This document shows, piece after piece, positions 42,181-50,335 of a stretch of DNA of 64,000 bases. Positions within the stretch are counted from its first letter, which is position 1; each line of letters starts with the position of its first letter. The position numbers and the translations under genes are program-made. The notes beneath the pieces are model-generated. The model was not told the DNA's origin. It made no database searches and saw only the letters and a list, made by a program, of their open reading frames with translations. Origin of the DNA: Pullilachnospira sp963929535 (lineage in GTDB: Bacteria > Bacillota > Clostridia > Lachnospirales > Lachnospiraceae); NCBI GenBank assembly GCA_963929535.1, contig CAWVIZ010000003.1:325708-389707 (forward strand), given 5' to 3'.

Positions 42181-42597
42181 TCACCTACCCCTATGCTTCT
42201 CTTTTCTTTTCTGTTGTTTCAGTTCAAACTGCCGCTGCTTCTCCGCCTCTCGTTGTTCCCGGCTCACAGTCTTATGTTCAGCTTTCAACTGCTCCTGCTG
42301 CAATTTCAAAGCCTGCTGCGATTTTGTTCCTATTCCGCTGTTCTGTACTTGTTTCCGCACTTCGCGCTGTATCCGTTTCGGATTACGGACAGCTACCTTT
42401 ACATCAATTGTCACAGCCGGACTAAATCGTAGACGATAGTAATTTTTCAGAACAAAATCATACACCTCATAATCTTTCGGCTCCGCTCCAAACATAACTT
42501 TGCATACAGAAAGCTTTCCCTCCGATATACGTTCAAAAACGCCCACCCAGAATGGTTCCTCAAAAAATACTGTCAATCTTCCTGATACTTTGTCCAT
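42181..42597 (-). CDS. yjdF: YjdF-family protein (DUF2992)
   Basis: 138 residues with AAGGAGG five to seven bases before the ATG at 42597. The N-terminus (RLTVFFEEPFWVGVFER) and the centre (FGAEPKDYEVYDFVLKNYYRLRFSP) are typical for YjdF. The C-terminal 45 residues are Lys/Arg/Gln-rich (KQRQFELKQQKRKEKHRG). YjdF genes are commonly preceded by the yjdF riboswitch, which responds to azaaromatic compounds; the sequence upstream here fits that. Its biochemical role is unknown; protection against such compounds is suspected. Confidence 0.9.
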   Translation of the reverse strand: MDKVSGRLTVFFEEPFWVGVFERISEGKLSVCKVMFGAEPKDYEVYDFVLKNYYRLRFSPAVTIDVKVAVRNPKRIQREVRKQVQNSGIGTKSQQALKLQQEQLKAEHKTVSREQREAEKQRQFELKQQKRKEKHRGR

Positions 42598-42624
42598 GAC
42601 AATTCCTCCTTAAATGATTGTAAT

Positions 42625-42765
42625 GAACAAAGAACGGACGACCCTAAGGAGGGAGGGTTACTTACACCAGACGGTGCGGCCGGGCTACCTACCGGCTCTG
42701 CAAGAGATTTCCTCTTACGTTGCGTTTTTATCTTTGTATCTTGATTCTATCACATTATCATCTGG
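42625..42765 (-). promoter_or_regulatory. Probable yjdF riboswitch
   Basis: On the minus strand the leader contains AAAACGCAACG, GAGGAAATCTCTTGCAGAG, CCGGTAGGTAGCCCGG, GCACCGTCTGGTGTAAG and then TAACCCTCC near AGGGT, all within 140 bases directly before the yjdF ribosome binding site. The order (a hairpin with GGTAGGTAGCC, then GTGTAAG) agrees with what I remember of the yjdF motif. The 3' part could mask or free the ribosome binding site. Confidence 0.75.
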
Positions 42766-43058
42766 GAATCCATTACAATTATGGCTATCCTCTCTTTTAC
42801 AACGTCTATCATTGCTTTATACAAGACGAGTGCAAACAATCTTATACACATAAGCCATTTTGATATCCCCTTTAAAAAAGGCCATTTCAATCGCCATCCT
42901 TCGTTTTACGTGAATCTTCCGTGAACCTCACGCCATTTGTCAAATCATTACTTTCCTTACTATTTTCCCAATCCACTAGCAATTTATCAACTTCTGATTG
43001 AGGTATATTTCCACGATAATTATCTTTCCCTTGAATTTTTACAGAGAAAAGAAGAGAG

Positions 43059-43090
43059 AAAAAAAGAACCTCCCGTTTTGAGAGGTTCCA
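43059..43090 (-). terminator. Rho-independent terminator of the Fic gene
   Basis: GAACCTC pairs with GAGGTTC, followed on the minus strand by seven T. It follows the Fic stop by about 33 bases. Confidence 0.85.
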
Positions 43091-43122
43091 ACCCTTTCCA
43101 TCAAAAATATAGGAATCAAATT

Positions 43123-43905
43123 TCACAGCATATCCATATGAAGTTCCGGCAGCTCCCGATAATCAAAGATCATCGGTGCCGTTTCCTTGAAATAGTGTTT
43201 CTGTTCCTCTTTAAAGTACGAAACGAGTCCATCAAAGTTTTGATGAATCTGCGCCTCATTGAGACGGCGGATGTATTCTGTCTTGTTCTCATTCCGGATA
43301 AGCACAGGTATCAGATTATGGCAGAGACATTCCTTAAAAAGGATCATCCGGCCAACCCTTCCGTTGCCATCCTGAAACGGATGAATTGTTTCAAATTCCG
43401 CATGCAATTTTGCGATATCCAGAATGGTAAGCTCGGATTTCTTATGATAGCTTTCCAGCAATTCCCGCATACGCCCCGGAACCTCCTGTGGAAGCGCTGT
43501 CGTAATATCGGACACCCGGTTGGCACGGGTCTTATAGGCTCCAATAGCGTAGCCATTGGCAATATCTTCAAACACTCCTTCTTTCAGATTGCGGTGCATG
43601 CCGCAGATGAATGTTTCAGACAAAGGCTCGTCCAGATGGTTCAGGGTATAATTAAACATTTTGAAATGCCCGGTCATCTCTTCAATGTCTTTGGTTCGGA
43701 AAATCGTATCCGGATCATCCGAATACACCGTTCCGGTTTCAAAGATTGAAGCGGTTTGTTTCTCGGTAAGGGTACTCCCCTCAATACGATTGGAATTGTA
43801 TGCCATGGTACGCTGTGTATATCCGTAGACACCGCTGCGATCCTGTTTGCTAAATTCAATAAAAAGCCGTTCTTTCAAACGTTTTATAAAATCTATGGAC
43901 TGCAT
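43123..43905 (-). CDS. Fic-domain protein (AMP-transferase family), class II type
   Basis: 260 residues from the ATG at 43905 with AAGGAGGG six bases before. The active-site motif HPFQDGNGRVGR (HPFxxGNGRxxR) is complete, and the N-terminal inhibitory motif (S/TxxxE(G/N)) is present as SNRIEG near residue 36, as in class II Fic proteins that hold themselves inactive. Such enzymes transfer AMP or related groups to Ser, Thr or Tyr of target proteins. Target unknown. It lies alone inside the mobile region. Confidence 0.93.
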   Translation of the reverse strand: MQSIDFIKRLKERLFIEFSKQDRSGVYGYTQRTMAYNSNRIEGSTLTEKQTASIFETGTVYSDDPDTIFRTKDIEEMTGHFKMFNYTLNHLDEPLSETFICGMHRNLKEGVFEDIANGYAIGAYKTRANRVSDITTALPQEVPGRMRELLESYHKKSELTILDIAKLHAEFETIHPFQDGNGRVGRMILFKECLCHNLIPVLIRNENKTEYIRRLNEAQIHQNFDGLVSYFKEEQKHYFKETAPMIFDYRELPELHMDML

Positions 43906-44046
43906 AAAAATCCCTCCTTCTGTATTCGGCCAGCTTTGTTTGTATAGTATAACATAATTTCTAATAAAAAAGCACCTGCTATAGGATCCTGACGTAGAAA
44001 AAATGAGGCTGCTGCAAAAACATCGAATCCGACGATAGAGCAATGC

Positions 44047-44367
44047 CTACGCTCTATCCAAAGAAAAAAACGGAAATCCTTCTTTCTGGGAAGTCTGTCT
44101 GCCCTGTGCCGGACGGATGTAATCGTGCATCAGCCCCATACGCTGCTGGTATGCGTGACGCAAAGCTTCCAGATCCAGCACTTCCCGCCCGGTCAAAATG
44201 GCGATCTCCTGGGCATCATGGAGCAGCGACACCACCACCGACAGGATTCCCCAGCTGTGTTCATACAGCCACTCCAAAATGGCGGGCGTGATCTCCGCTT
44301 TCTCTTTTACATACTGATAGCGGAATAGGGTCTCACACAGTTCCCGGAACCCCTCATCGCACCTCAA
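44047..44367 (-). pseudogene. tnsC: C-terminal part of a TnsC-like ATPase
   Basis: About 106 codons, reading CDEGFRELCETLFRYQYV and SVVVSLLHDAQEIAILTGRE, the typical end of Tn7-like TnsC proteins. It is out of frame with the N-terminal piece, and the middle (Walker B and sensor) is missing. Confidence 0.75.
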
Positions 44368-44770
44368 GGATCCGGTTCCCGGTAATCAGGGAAATCGCGC
44401 GGCTGATGGCGCTGGATTTCCCGATCCCGGAGGTCCCGATGATGGTAAAGCTGTCGGAGCCTCCCAGGATCCCCCGGTATTCCTGTCCATGGACACCTTT
44501 CGCGTTTTCATTCCGCTGCTCCACGGCCAGCTTCGTCCCCTTCTTCTGCAAGGAACGGATCATGGCCAGGTACAGCTTGCTGTAGATCTCCGCCGACATC
44601 CGGGAGGGTACATAGACACGGTACAGGTCGGACAGCCCCAGCAGCCGGGCCGCCGGATCCTTTTCCCGGATCTCTCCTGTGTACGCCGGCAGGTCTGCCA
44701 GCTCCTGTTTCAGCTGCTCACCGGAAAGCATGGGCAGCAGCGCACGCAGCATCTGGGTCGTATCAGGCAT
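44354..44770 (-). pseudogene. tnsC: N-terminal part of a TnsC-like ATPase, internal deletion
   Basis: 138 codons from the ATG at 44770, which overlaps the tnsB stop by eight bases, as in intact operons. The Walker A motif GTSGIGKSSA is present near residue 114; the frame breaks 25 residues later at a deletion that joins it to the C-terminal piece. TnsC is the AAA+ regulator that links target selection to the TnsAB transposase; this one cannot work. Confidence 0.8.
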
Positions 44771-46592
44771 CTTGTTTTCCCCCTTTCCAATAGTCCCTGT
44801 GGGTGCGGTTCTGTTCCTTTCTCCGGTTTTCCCGGATATCCCGGATCTTCGTCTTTCCTCCTCTTGCGGCCGCCGACGCTATGGCTCCGATATGGTCCGC
44901 CAGATCAATCTTTGCCTGGATGGTTTCCTCCGCCGCCGCTCTGACCAGCTGCTTTTTCGCTTCCTGCATCCCCTGTACCTCTTCCAGGCTCTTTCCTGCG
45001 TACCGGCCTTCGATCAGGTCAAACGGGAGATACCTGCCGTCCTCGATCAACCAGACCATGCTCACATCCTCCGGATTATAAGCGACAGTCACCGTGCCGC
45101 CCCGCAGGAAACGGTCCGCAAAGTGTTCATTCTTATACCGCATCCGGTTCACCTTCAGGCCGTACTTGGTAAACCTCCCGGTCACTCTGGGGAAGAGGGT
45201 GAGGATCAGGTTTTCCCGGGTAACCGGGATCAGGCTGGCCCCCGGCTGCGTTTTTCCGTAATTCCACACATCGGAGGCATGGGGGCGGATCCCGGCAGCC
45301 AGGATCTTTTCCGTATAAGGGAAGTTTTCCAGGACACGCCGGGTATTGTAATACAGGATACACCGCAGGATCACTTTTTCGAAATCCTCCATGGTCAGGC
45401 AGGCATCCTTCCGGTAGTCATGGGCTCCCCGTTCCTGAAAGTCCGGTTCAATCACCCCTCTCCCTTTGAGATACGGCTTGTAGGACTCCTGGACGAGGTC
45501 AAAGAACTTTTCCACCGCCCCTTTCAGTTCCGGCCGGTACGCCGGAAGATGCACCAGGGTCACGCCCAGGTCCGCGATCTGCCCGAAGGTCTCGGAAACG
45601 TATTCGCTTCCCATATCGGTGACCAGGGTGGCCGGGAGCTGGCCGCAGTCCCATGCGTTCCTTTCTATCTCGATCCCATGTTTCCGGCAGTGTTCCTGTT
45701 TATCCGCCAACACGTTCAGCATCAGGCCACGGAGGCTGTACGTCCCGCCTTCCCAGGACAGCATGTAGCCACAGCAGAGGCTGCTGTAAGCGTCCACGCA
45801 GGCGGTCAGGATGGGACGGCCCACAAGCCCTCCGGCCTCGTTGACCAGGTAGATATCGCAGACTGTAGCGTCCAGCATGCCGACCCCCACCGCCGGGGCA
45901 AACGCCTGTACCCCATCCCCCAGCAAGGGGCGGTGGTTCCTCTGGTAAGCGGACTTTCCGTCCCTGGAAATATACTGCCCCCTCAGGTCCTTGTGTTTCC
46001 GGTAAAAGTAGCGGAACTGATGGATGGACGGATACTCCGGAAGCAGCTTTCCGGCGGCATCGCAGTACCGTTCCTTTAACATCTGCGTGTACGCCGTGGA
46101 AAGACTGTTTTGGTTCTTCGTGTAATAGAACCGGTTCAGCGCCCACCGCATGTTTTTCTCATCCGGTGTCAGCGGCCTCCCCTTCTTCTTCTGGCAGGGG
46201 GCCAGGACGCAAGGATCCTGGTACGCCAGGTACTGGCAGAGATAGCTGCGGATCGTCTGCCTGCTGACCTGATGCTGTGCCGCCAGCGCCGCGATCATCC
46301 TGCTGCGCTTCCCGTCCTCCGCAAGAAACGGCAGGATCCCCGCAATCCAGGTAAACCGCTCATAAGCGGTCTTCTTCCGGTCTGCGTCCAGCTCTTCCAT
46401 CTTACAGAGGACAATGCCGGTCTGTTCTCTCAGCATCTCCTCTGTACATGGTTCATACCCCTGTAATTCCCCGCCATCCTTCCATACCGGCATCGTACAC
46501 CGGATACAGTCAATCACCAGCATCCGGCCATCCTGGATTTCCAGTACACGCAGGATCGTTTCATCCCTTTTCCACAGGCTATTTTTCTTCAT
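44763..46592 (-). CDS. tnsB: TnsB-like DDE transposase of a Tn7-like element
   Basis: 609 residues from the ATG at 46592, overlapping the end of tnsA. Helix-turn-helix N-terminal part (about 90-120), then the rve/Mu-type catalytic core with D in GMLDATVCDIYLVN, D in ATLVTDMGSEYVS and E in ELKGAVEKFFDLVQ, and a C-terminal Mu-like beta barrel. It would join the 3' transposon ends to target DNA. The gene looks intact, but its partner tnsC is broken and no tnsD or tniQ is visible. Confidence 0.9.
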   Translation of the reverse strand: MKKNSLWKRDETILRVLEIQDGRMLVIDCIRCTMPVWKDGGELQGYEPCTEEMLREQTGIVLCKMEELDADRKKTAYERFTWIAGILPFLAEDGKRSRMIAALAAQHQVSRQTIRSYLCQYLAYQDPCVLAPCQKKKGRPLTPDEKNMRWALNRFYYTKNQNSLSTAYTQMLKERYCDAAGKLLPEYPSIHQFRYFYRKHKDLRGQYISRDGKSAYQRNHRPLLGDGVQAFAPAVGVGMLDATVCDIYLVNEAGGLVGRPILTACVDAYSSLCCGYMLSWEGGTYSLRGLMLNVLADKQEHCRKHGIEIERNAWDCGQLPATLVTDMGSEYVSETFGQIADLGVTLVHLPAYRPELKGAVEKFFDLVQESYKPYLKGRGVIEPDFQERGAHDYRKDACLTMEDFEKVILRCILYYNTRRVLENFPYTEKILAAGIRPHASDVWNYGKTQPGASLIPVTRENLILTLFPRVTGRFTKYGLKVNRMRYKNEHFADRFLRGGTVTVAYNPEDVSMVWLIEDGRYLPFDLIEGRYAGKSLEEVQGMQEAKKQLVRAAAEETIQAKIDLADHIGAIASAAARGGKTKIRDIRENRRKEQNRTHRDYWKGGKQDA

Positions 46593-46926
46593 CAATCACC
46601 AGCCCCCAATCTTGTACGCCACGCCTCTGCCAGTACGTCCTGGATACGTCCAGAAGCTTTACGGTTTTCGGTTTCGTCAGATACTTCCGGAATACACATT
46701 CCCGGACAAGCAGGTCCCCATCCGCTTTGATACAGACAAAGTCGGACGTGTAGTCTCCCATTTCCAGCCCTTCCAGCCAGACATTACATCGGATCTCTGC
46801 GATATCCCCACGTCCTTCCAGGACAGACAGGTATGTTTTCTGGATATCGTCATAGATGCGGCAGATCTCCCGGCTCTTTTCACTGGTACGTTTTTCACAG
46901 CGTCCCTTATAGTTCTTGTTTCGCAT
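46579..46926 (-). CDS. tnsA: TnsA-like endonuclease of a Tn7-like element
   Basis: 115 residues from the ATG at 46926 with GGAGGAGG before it. The nuclease-type core is visible: an N-terminal Glu in IAEIRCNVWLEG, the Asp of YTSDFVCIKADGD and ECVFRKYLTKP, followed by a short C-terminal part with WQRRGVQDWGLVIDEEK. TnsA cuts the 5' ends of Tn7-type elements so that they move by cut and paste. Short compared with Tn7 TnsA but usual for Firmicutes relatives. First gene of tnsABC. Confidence 0.8.
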   Translation of the reverse strand: MRNKNYKGRCEKRTSEKSREICRIYDDIQKTYLSVLEGRGDIAEIRCNVWLEGLEMGDYTSDFVCIKADGDLLVRECVFRKYLTKPKTVKLLDVSRTYWQRRGVQDWGLVIDEEK

Positions 46927-46963
46927 ATCCAACACCTCCTCCTTCTGCCCCCGGCCATCTGGC

Positions 46964-47215
46964 CTTCCCAAAAGCGTCCCCAAAAAGGGAATAAAGCTCC
47001 GGCATTTCCCAAAAATGTCCCCGAAAAGGGAATGAAGTTCCAACGTTTCCCAAAACGCTCCCGAAAAGGGAATACATCACCATTTCCCATAAATGTCCCC
47101 GAAAAGGGAACCTGTTCCCACCGCTCCCCCGCAATTTCCCCAAAAAGAAAAGCGCTTCCGGGAGCTTCCCAAAAAGCTTCCCAAAAACGCTTGATTTTTC
47201 CCAAAAACAGGATTT
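46964..47215. repeat. Iteron-like repeat array upstream of tnsA
   Basis: At least four units of about 28 bases, at 46965, 47005, 47046 and 47083, each reading TTTCCCAAAA-n-GTCCCCGAAAAGGGAA with small changes; the starts are 37-41 bases apart. More degenerate TTCCCAAAAA units follow to 47215. Each unit is internally palindromic (TTCCC and GGGAA). They lie just before tnsABC and may be TnsB binding sites of the transposon end, or operator sites. Confidence 0.75.
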
Positions 47216-47340
47216 CTTATGAATTACTTTTGGGGATTTCTGTACCCATCCCCGAAAAACCTTGATTTTATGCGGGTTACAGCCATCTGCACCGTTTCCC
47301 AAAAACACCATTTTCAAAAACCACTATGTCCCGATGCAAC

Positions 47341-47603
47341 CCTGTTTATCCTCCAATGGGCAAAAATCTCTATCCTCCATACCTCTCCCTTCCCCTCCTC
47401 ATACCACCCCATCCCTCTTGCCGCTTTCCGTAACGGAATTCGGAGCGAAAATTGCTTCAAACCCCGTATTTATGCGGCTTTCCGGACCGGATGGGGGAAC
47501 GGAATCCGAACCGGATCCCCGGCTTTCCACCGGATTTCCGACTCGGTTTTTGCCTCATAAAGAGGATAGAGATTTTTGCCTCAAACAGGATAATCAGGGT
47601 TAC
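47341..47603. repeat. Inverted and direct repeats with a TTTTTGCC core
   Basis: GGCAAAAATCTCTATCCTC at 47359-47377 is perfectly inverted at 47562-47580, within longer imperfect arms of about 40 bases; TTTTTGCCTCA also occurs twice in direct order at 47547 and 47573. They may be the outer binding sites at the end of the Tn7-like element or another element end. No gene is seen between 46927 and 47670. Confidence 0.55.
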
Positions 47604-47670
47604 ACCAAAACATGTCTGTTATTCAAACTCGGCGTGTTCTTTATTGTTATTAACTGTATTTGCTTAAGTT

Positions 47671-47755
47671 TTATGCAAATCCACACCGATTTTTACTCCA
47701 ATTACATCATTTATTTTGCTTTACTGATTTTCTGTTGCCAAGATGTTGCCACGCC
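47671..47755. repeat. Att-like direct repeat 1
   Basis: About 85 bases that recur, with roughly nine changes, at 50214-50262 continued at 56639-56675 (split there by IS66). The first 47 bases differ at one position. The right part contains GTTGCCAA-GAT-GTTGCC (47734-47750). Together the two copies flank the three-gene operon. Confidence 0.7.
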
Positions 47756-47766
47756 AGAACCTTATA

Positions 47767-48311
47767 CTATTCTTTCTCCAGTTCAGTCTCTAACACAGAA
47801 TTAGCCCTTTTGTAAATGTCAATTCCCATTTTGCTTTCTACCAACCCACAAATAATGCCAACTAAAATTTGAATTTCCTGATAATTTTTTATACTTTCTG
47901 TTGTAATATTTCCTACTGTTATCGTTGCAAATCCACATGATAAAAAAAGTTCAAATATTAAAGAACAAATTCCGATATATATCAATCTAATGATTGGTTC
48001 TAACATATCCTTTTCTATAAGCGACATATCCTCAAATTCAAGTTGAAATTTTCTTGCACCATATGATACCCATGCTCCAATCATTGCGCCAAACCATGTA
48101 TACCCCATCATACAGAAAACATTACTTTTTAATAAGTGGAATAGTAAGCACATCATACATCCCACAATAGCTGATAAAATTATGGCTGTAATCCCTAATC
48201 TTTTCATATACCGATTTTTTATTCGCTTTCCCTCGATATGTAGCATTTCGGTTTTTAATTTATCTAAGGCAACCATCGCCATTTTAGGTTGTGCAGAATT
48301 TTCCGGCACTA
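47767..48311 (-). pseudogene. Membrane protein gene, 3' part (split by IS630)
   Basis: About 181 codons: soluble start (PENSAQPKMAMVALDKLKTEML), then about four hydrophobic segments (LGITAIILSAIVGCMMCLLFHLL, MMGYTWFGAMIGAWVSYG and two more) and a charged end. If the IS630 element and one copy of its TA duplication are removed, this frame joins exactly to the piece at 49581-49797, giving a protein of about 253 residues. No family recognised. Confidence 0.75.
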
Positions 48312-49578
48312 GTACAAAAGAAATTAAATAACTAGCTAAATATTTTTGTTTGTGCTATACTGAAAGCATAAAGAAGAAATGAGGTATCAGTATGGCACAT
48401 GCAAAAGCAATAACGCTCACAAACGATGACTTAGAATATTTGCAGTCTCTTGTTCGTCAACGTACGATTCAGGCGCAGGTCGTTGATCGTGCAAAAATAC
48501 TTTTATATAAATCTCAAGGCGCATCAAACAATGATATCGCAGAACGCTTGGATGTCAATATCAACACAGTTAAGCTTTGCCTTTCCAAATTTAAAGAAGG
48601 CGGTGTACAGCGAGCGTTATTTGATGACCAGCGCAAAGGGCGGCCTGTTGAGATTACAGATGATGCAGTAGCCTGGATTATCAGCCTGGCCTGCCAGAGG
48701 CCTTGTGATCTTGGTTACTCGCAGGAACTGTGGACTTTAAAAAATCTTCATCAACATATACAGACCCATGCAAAAGAAGCTGGATATCCAAGACTGGCTA
48801 CAATTACAAGACCCATGGTTCAAAAAATACTAAAGAGATCAGAGATCAAACCATTTAAAATAAAGTATTATTGCGAAAAGCGAGATCCAGATTTTGAATC
48901 TAAAATGCACGATGTTTTAGTCGTATACAAACAGGTTGAGATGCAGTTCGACGAAAACGGGAATATCATTGTCCCGACGGAAGGTCCCATGGTTCACACA
49001 GTATCTTGCGATGAAAAACCTGGGATACAGGCAATTGCAACAACGGGAGATGATCTCAGGCCTACTGCCGAAAAAGGCTGCGTATATCGAGACTATGAGT
49101 ATAAACGCCTTGGAACACTATCGCTCATTGCCGGGATTGACCTTCTTACTGGGATCGCAGTTCCAGTAGTAAGCGAAACACATAAAAGTTCAGACTTTAT
49201 CTTGTTACTTGAGAAGCTTGATAATATGTATCCAGAAGGAGATATCATCAGAATCATCTGTGATAATCATTCAGCCCATCGTTCGAAAGAAGTCCAGAAT
49301 TATCTGGCAACGAAACCGGAAGGCCGTTATGTCTTTATTTTTACGCCAAAGCATGCTTCCTGGCTTAACCTGATTGAATGTTTTTTCAGCAAAATGACAA
49401 AACAAATGTTAAAAGGCATCCGAGTTAAATCGAAAGAGGAGCTGTCGAAGCGTATATATCAATACTTTGACGAAGTTAATGCCGAGCCTGTTGTATTTCA
49501 TTGGACATATAAGCTTGATGAAATATCTGAGGATGAAGCGAAAAGTAAATGTAGCTAGTTAATTATTATTCGATGTAC
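48312..49578 (+). mobile_element. IS630-family insertion sequence
   Basis: A 1267-bp element starting GTACAAAAG and ending CGATGTAC, flanked by the TA duplication (48310-48311 and 49579-49580) usual for IS630/Tc1 elements. The ends are imperfect inverted repeats of about 30 bases sharing AGTACA and TAACTAGCTA. It carries one transposase gene and splits a membrane protein gene. Confidence 0.9.
48392..49558 (+). CDS. IS630-family transposase
   Basis: 388 residues. Two N-terminal helix-turn-helix regions (ASNNDIAERLDVNINTVKLCL), then the DDE domain with D in VSCDEKPGIQA, D in IICDNHSAHRSKEV and E in NLIECFFSKM. A single frame without programmed frameshift. Start ATG at 48392 preceded by AAATGAGGT. 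It looks intact. Confidence 0.95.
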   Translation: MAHAKAITLTNDDLEYLQSLVRQRTIQAQVVDRAKILLYKSQGASNNDIAERLDVNINTVKLCLSKFKEGGVQRALFDDQRKGRPVEITDDAVAWIISLACQRPCDLGYSQELWTLKNLHQHIQTHAKEAGYPRLATITRPMVQKILKRSEIKPFKIKYYCEKRDPDFESKMHDVLVVYKQVEMQFDENGNIIVPTEGPMVHTVSCDEKPGIQAIATTGDDLRPTAEKGCVYRDYEYKRLGTLSLIAGIDLLTGIAVPVVSETHKSSDFILLLEKLDNMYPEGDIIRIICDNHSAHRSKEVQNYLATKPEGRYVFIFTPKHASWLNLIECFFSKMTKQMLKGIRVKSKEELSKRIYQYFDEVNAEPVVFHWTYKLDEISEDEAKSKCS

Positions 49579-49580
49579 TA

Positions 49581-49797
49581 GACCTACTTGAGCAAGAGAT
49601 AATAGCTTTTTAAAATATTTCCGTTTAATCTCATCCGACGTATTATCTAATGCTTTAAGAACATTACAAGTATTCTCTATCTCCGAGTATAATAGACTTT
49701 GTAATTCTGGAACTTCATCTTCAACATCGGGACGAAGATCACACTTTATATCAAATTGTTCATCCTCATTTTCATAAACGACAAAATATCCTTTCAT
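49581..49797 (-). pseudogene. Membrane protein gene, 5' part (split by IS630)
   Basis: Starts MKGYFVVYENEDEQFDIKCD two bases after the stop of the CxxC mini-protein gene, so translation is probably coupled. The piece ends SLAQVGLV at the IS630 junction; the next codon in the uninterrupted gene is at 48309. The N-terminus is soluble and acidic. Confidence 0.7.
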
Positions 49798-49799
49798 TA

Positions 49800-49976
49800 C
49801 TACAATGGTCTCCCACATGATTTACATACTTTTGTAGATAATGATATAGAATGCTGCATTCTATCAATTATTCCACTTAGCGACTGCAGTTCAGCTAATA
49901 ATTGAATTTCCGAATCTGATTTATTGTTTTTTTGTAATAGTTCCATCTTTAATTTTCTAAGTTCTCTATAATCCAT
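49800..49976 (-). CDS. CxxC mini-protein 2 of a three-gene operon
   Basis: 58 residues: MDYRELRKLKMELLQKNNKS, a Leu-rich amphipathic helix, then STKVCKSCGRPL at the end. The ribosome binding site AGAGG is inside the stop region of the upstream gene, two bases away. It is a paralog of the protein encoded just upstream (same N-terminal LRK-K pattern, same LSLSTKVCxxCG ending). The four-residue CxxC could bind metal or be redox active, for example as half of a zinc site in a dimer. Unknown family. Confidence 0.7.
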   Translation of the reverse strand: MDYRELRKLKMELLQKNNKSDSEIQLLAELQSLSGIIDRMQHSISLSTKVCKSCGRPL

Positions 49977-49978
49977 AT

Positions 49979-50158
49979 TTACAACCTCTTTCCGCATGTA
50001 GGACAAACCTTTGTTGATAATGATAAGCTTTTTAGCAAAACTCCTTGAATTGCTTCCATTTCATTCAATTCAGCTAATAGTTCTTCTTTATCAATATCAA
50101 TATTAGTCGCTCCTTCTTCTAATTGTATTTTGATTTTTCTTAACTGTGGTGATAGCAT
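49979..50158 (-). CDS. CxxC mini-protein 1 of a three-gene operon
   Basis: 59 residues from the ATG at 50158 with GGAGGGAA before it: MLSPQLRKIKIQLEEGATNI, an acidic helix (DKEELLAELNEMEAIQGVLL), and the ending SLSTKVCPTCGKRL. First gene of an operon with its paralog and a membrane protein, all two bases apart. Unknown family. Confidence 0.72.
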   Translation of the reverse strand: MLSPQLRKIKIQLEEGATNIDIDKEELLAELNEMEAIQGVLLKSLSLSTKVCPTCGKRL

Positions 50159-50213
50159 TATTTTCCCTCCTATCGGCAAAAAAACAAATATAGTACAAGC
50201 AATTATAAATATA

Positions 50214-50262
50214 TTATGCAAATCTACACCGATTTTTACTCCAATTACATCATTTATTTTAC
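50214..50262. repeat. Att-like direct repeat 2, left part
   Basis: Matches 47671-47719 with one change in its first 47 bases. It is interrupted by IS66 copy 2; the last eight bases (TATTTTAC) are the IS66 target duplication, and the rest of the repeat continues at 56639. Confidence 0.7.
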
Positions 50263-50335
50263 GTAAGCGCTCAATAAAATAATGGCTATCTTTTCACAAA
50301 ATATTCCGCTATAGTTGAAGTAAAATACTCCAACT

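Noticed and set aside
42887..43126. A 79-codon frame overlapping the end of the Fic gene
   Set aside because: It would start with GTG without a ribosome binding site and runs straight through a textbook terminator at 43059-43090.
46964..47215. A CRISPR array
   Set aside because: Units are palindromic and imperfect, the spacing bases are only about 9-13 long, and no cas gene is nearby.
46677..47317. Two long minus-strand frames with repeated FPFRGHFWEM-type peptides
   Set aside because: The repetition comes from the iteron array in the DNA; there is no start signal and they overlap tnsA in another frame.
49800..50158. The CxxC mini-proteins as a toxin-antitoxin pair
   Set aside because: The two are paralogs of each other, which is not usual for a toxin and its antitoxin, and no toxin fold is visible.
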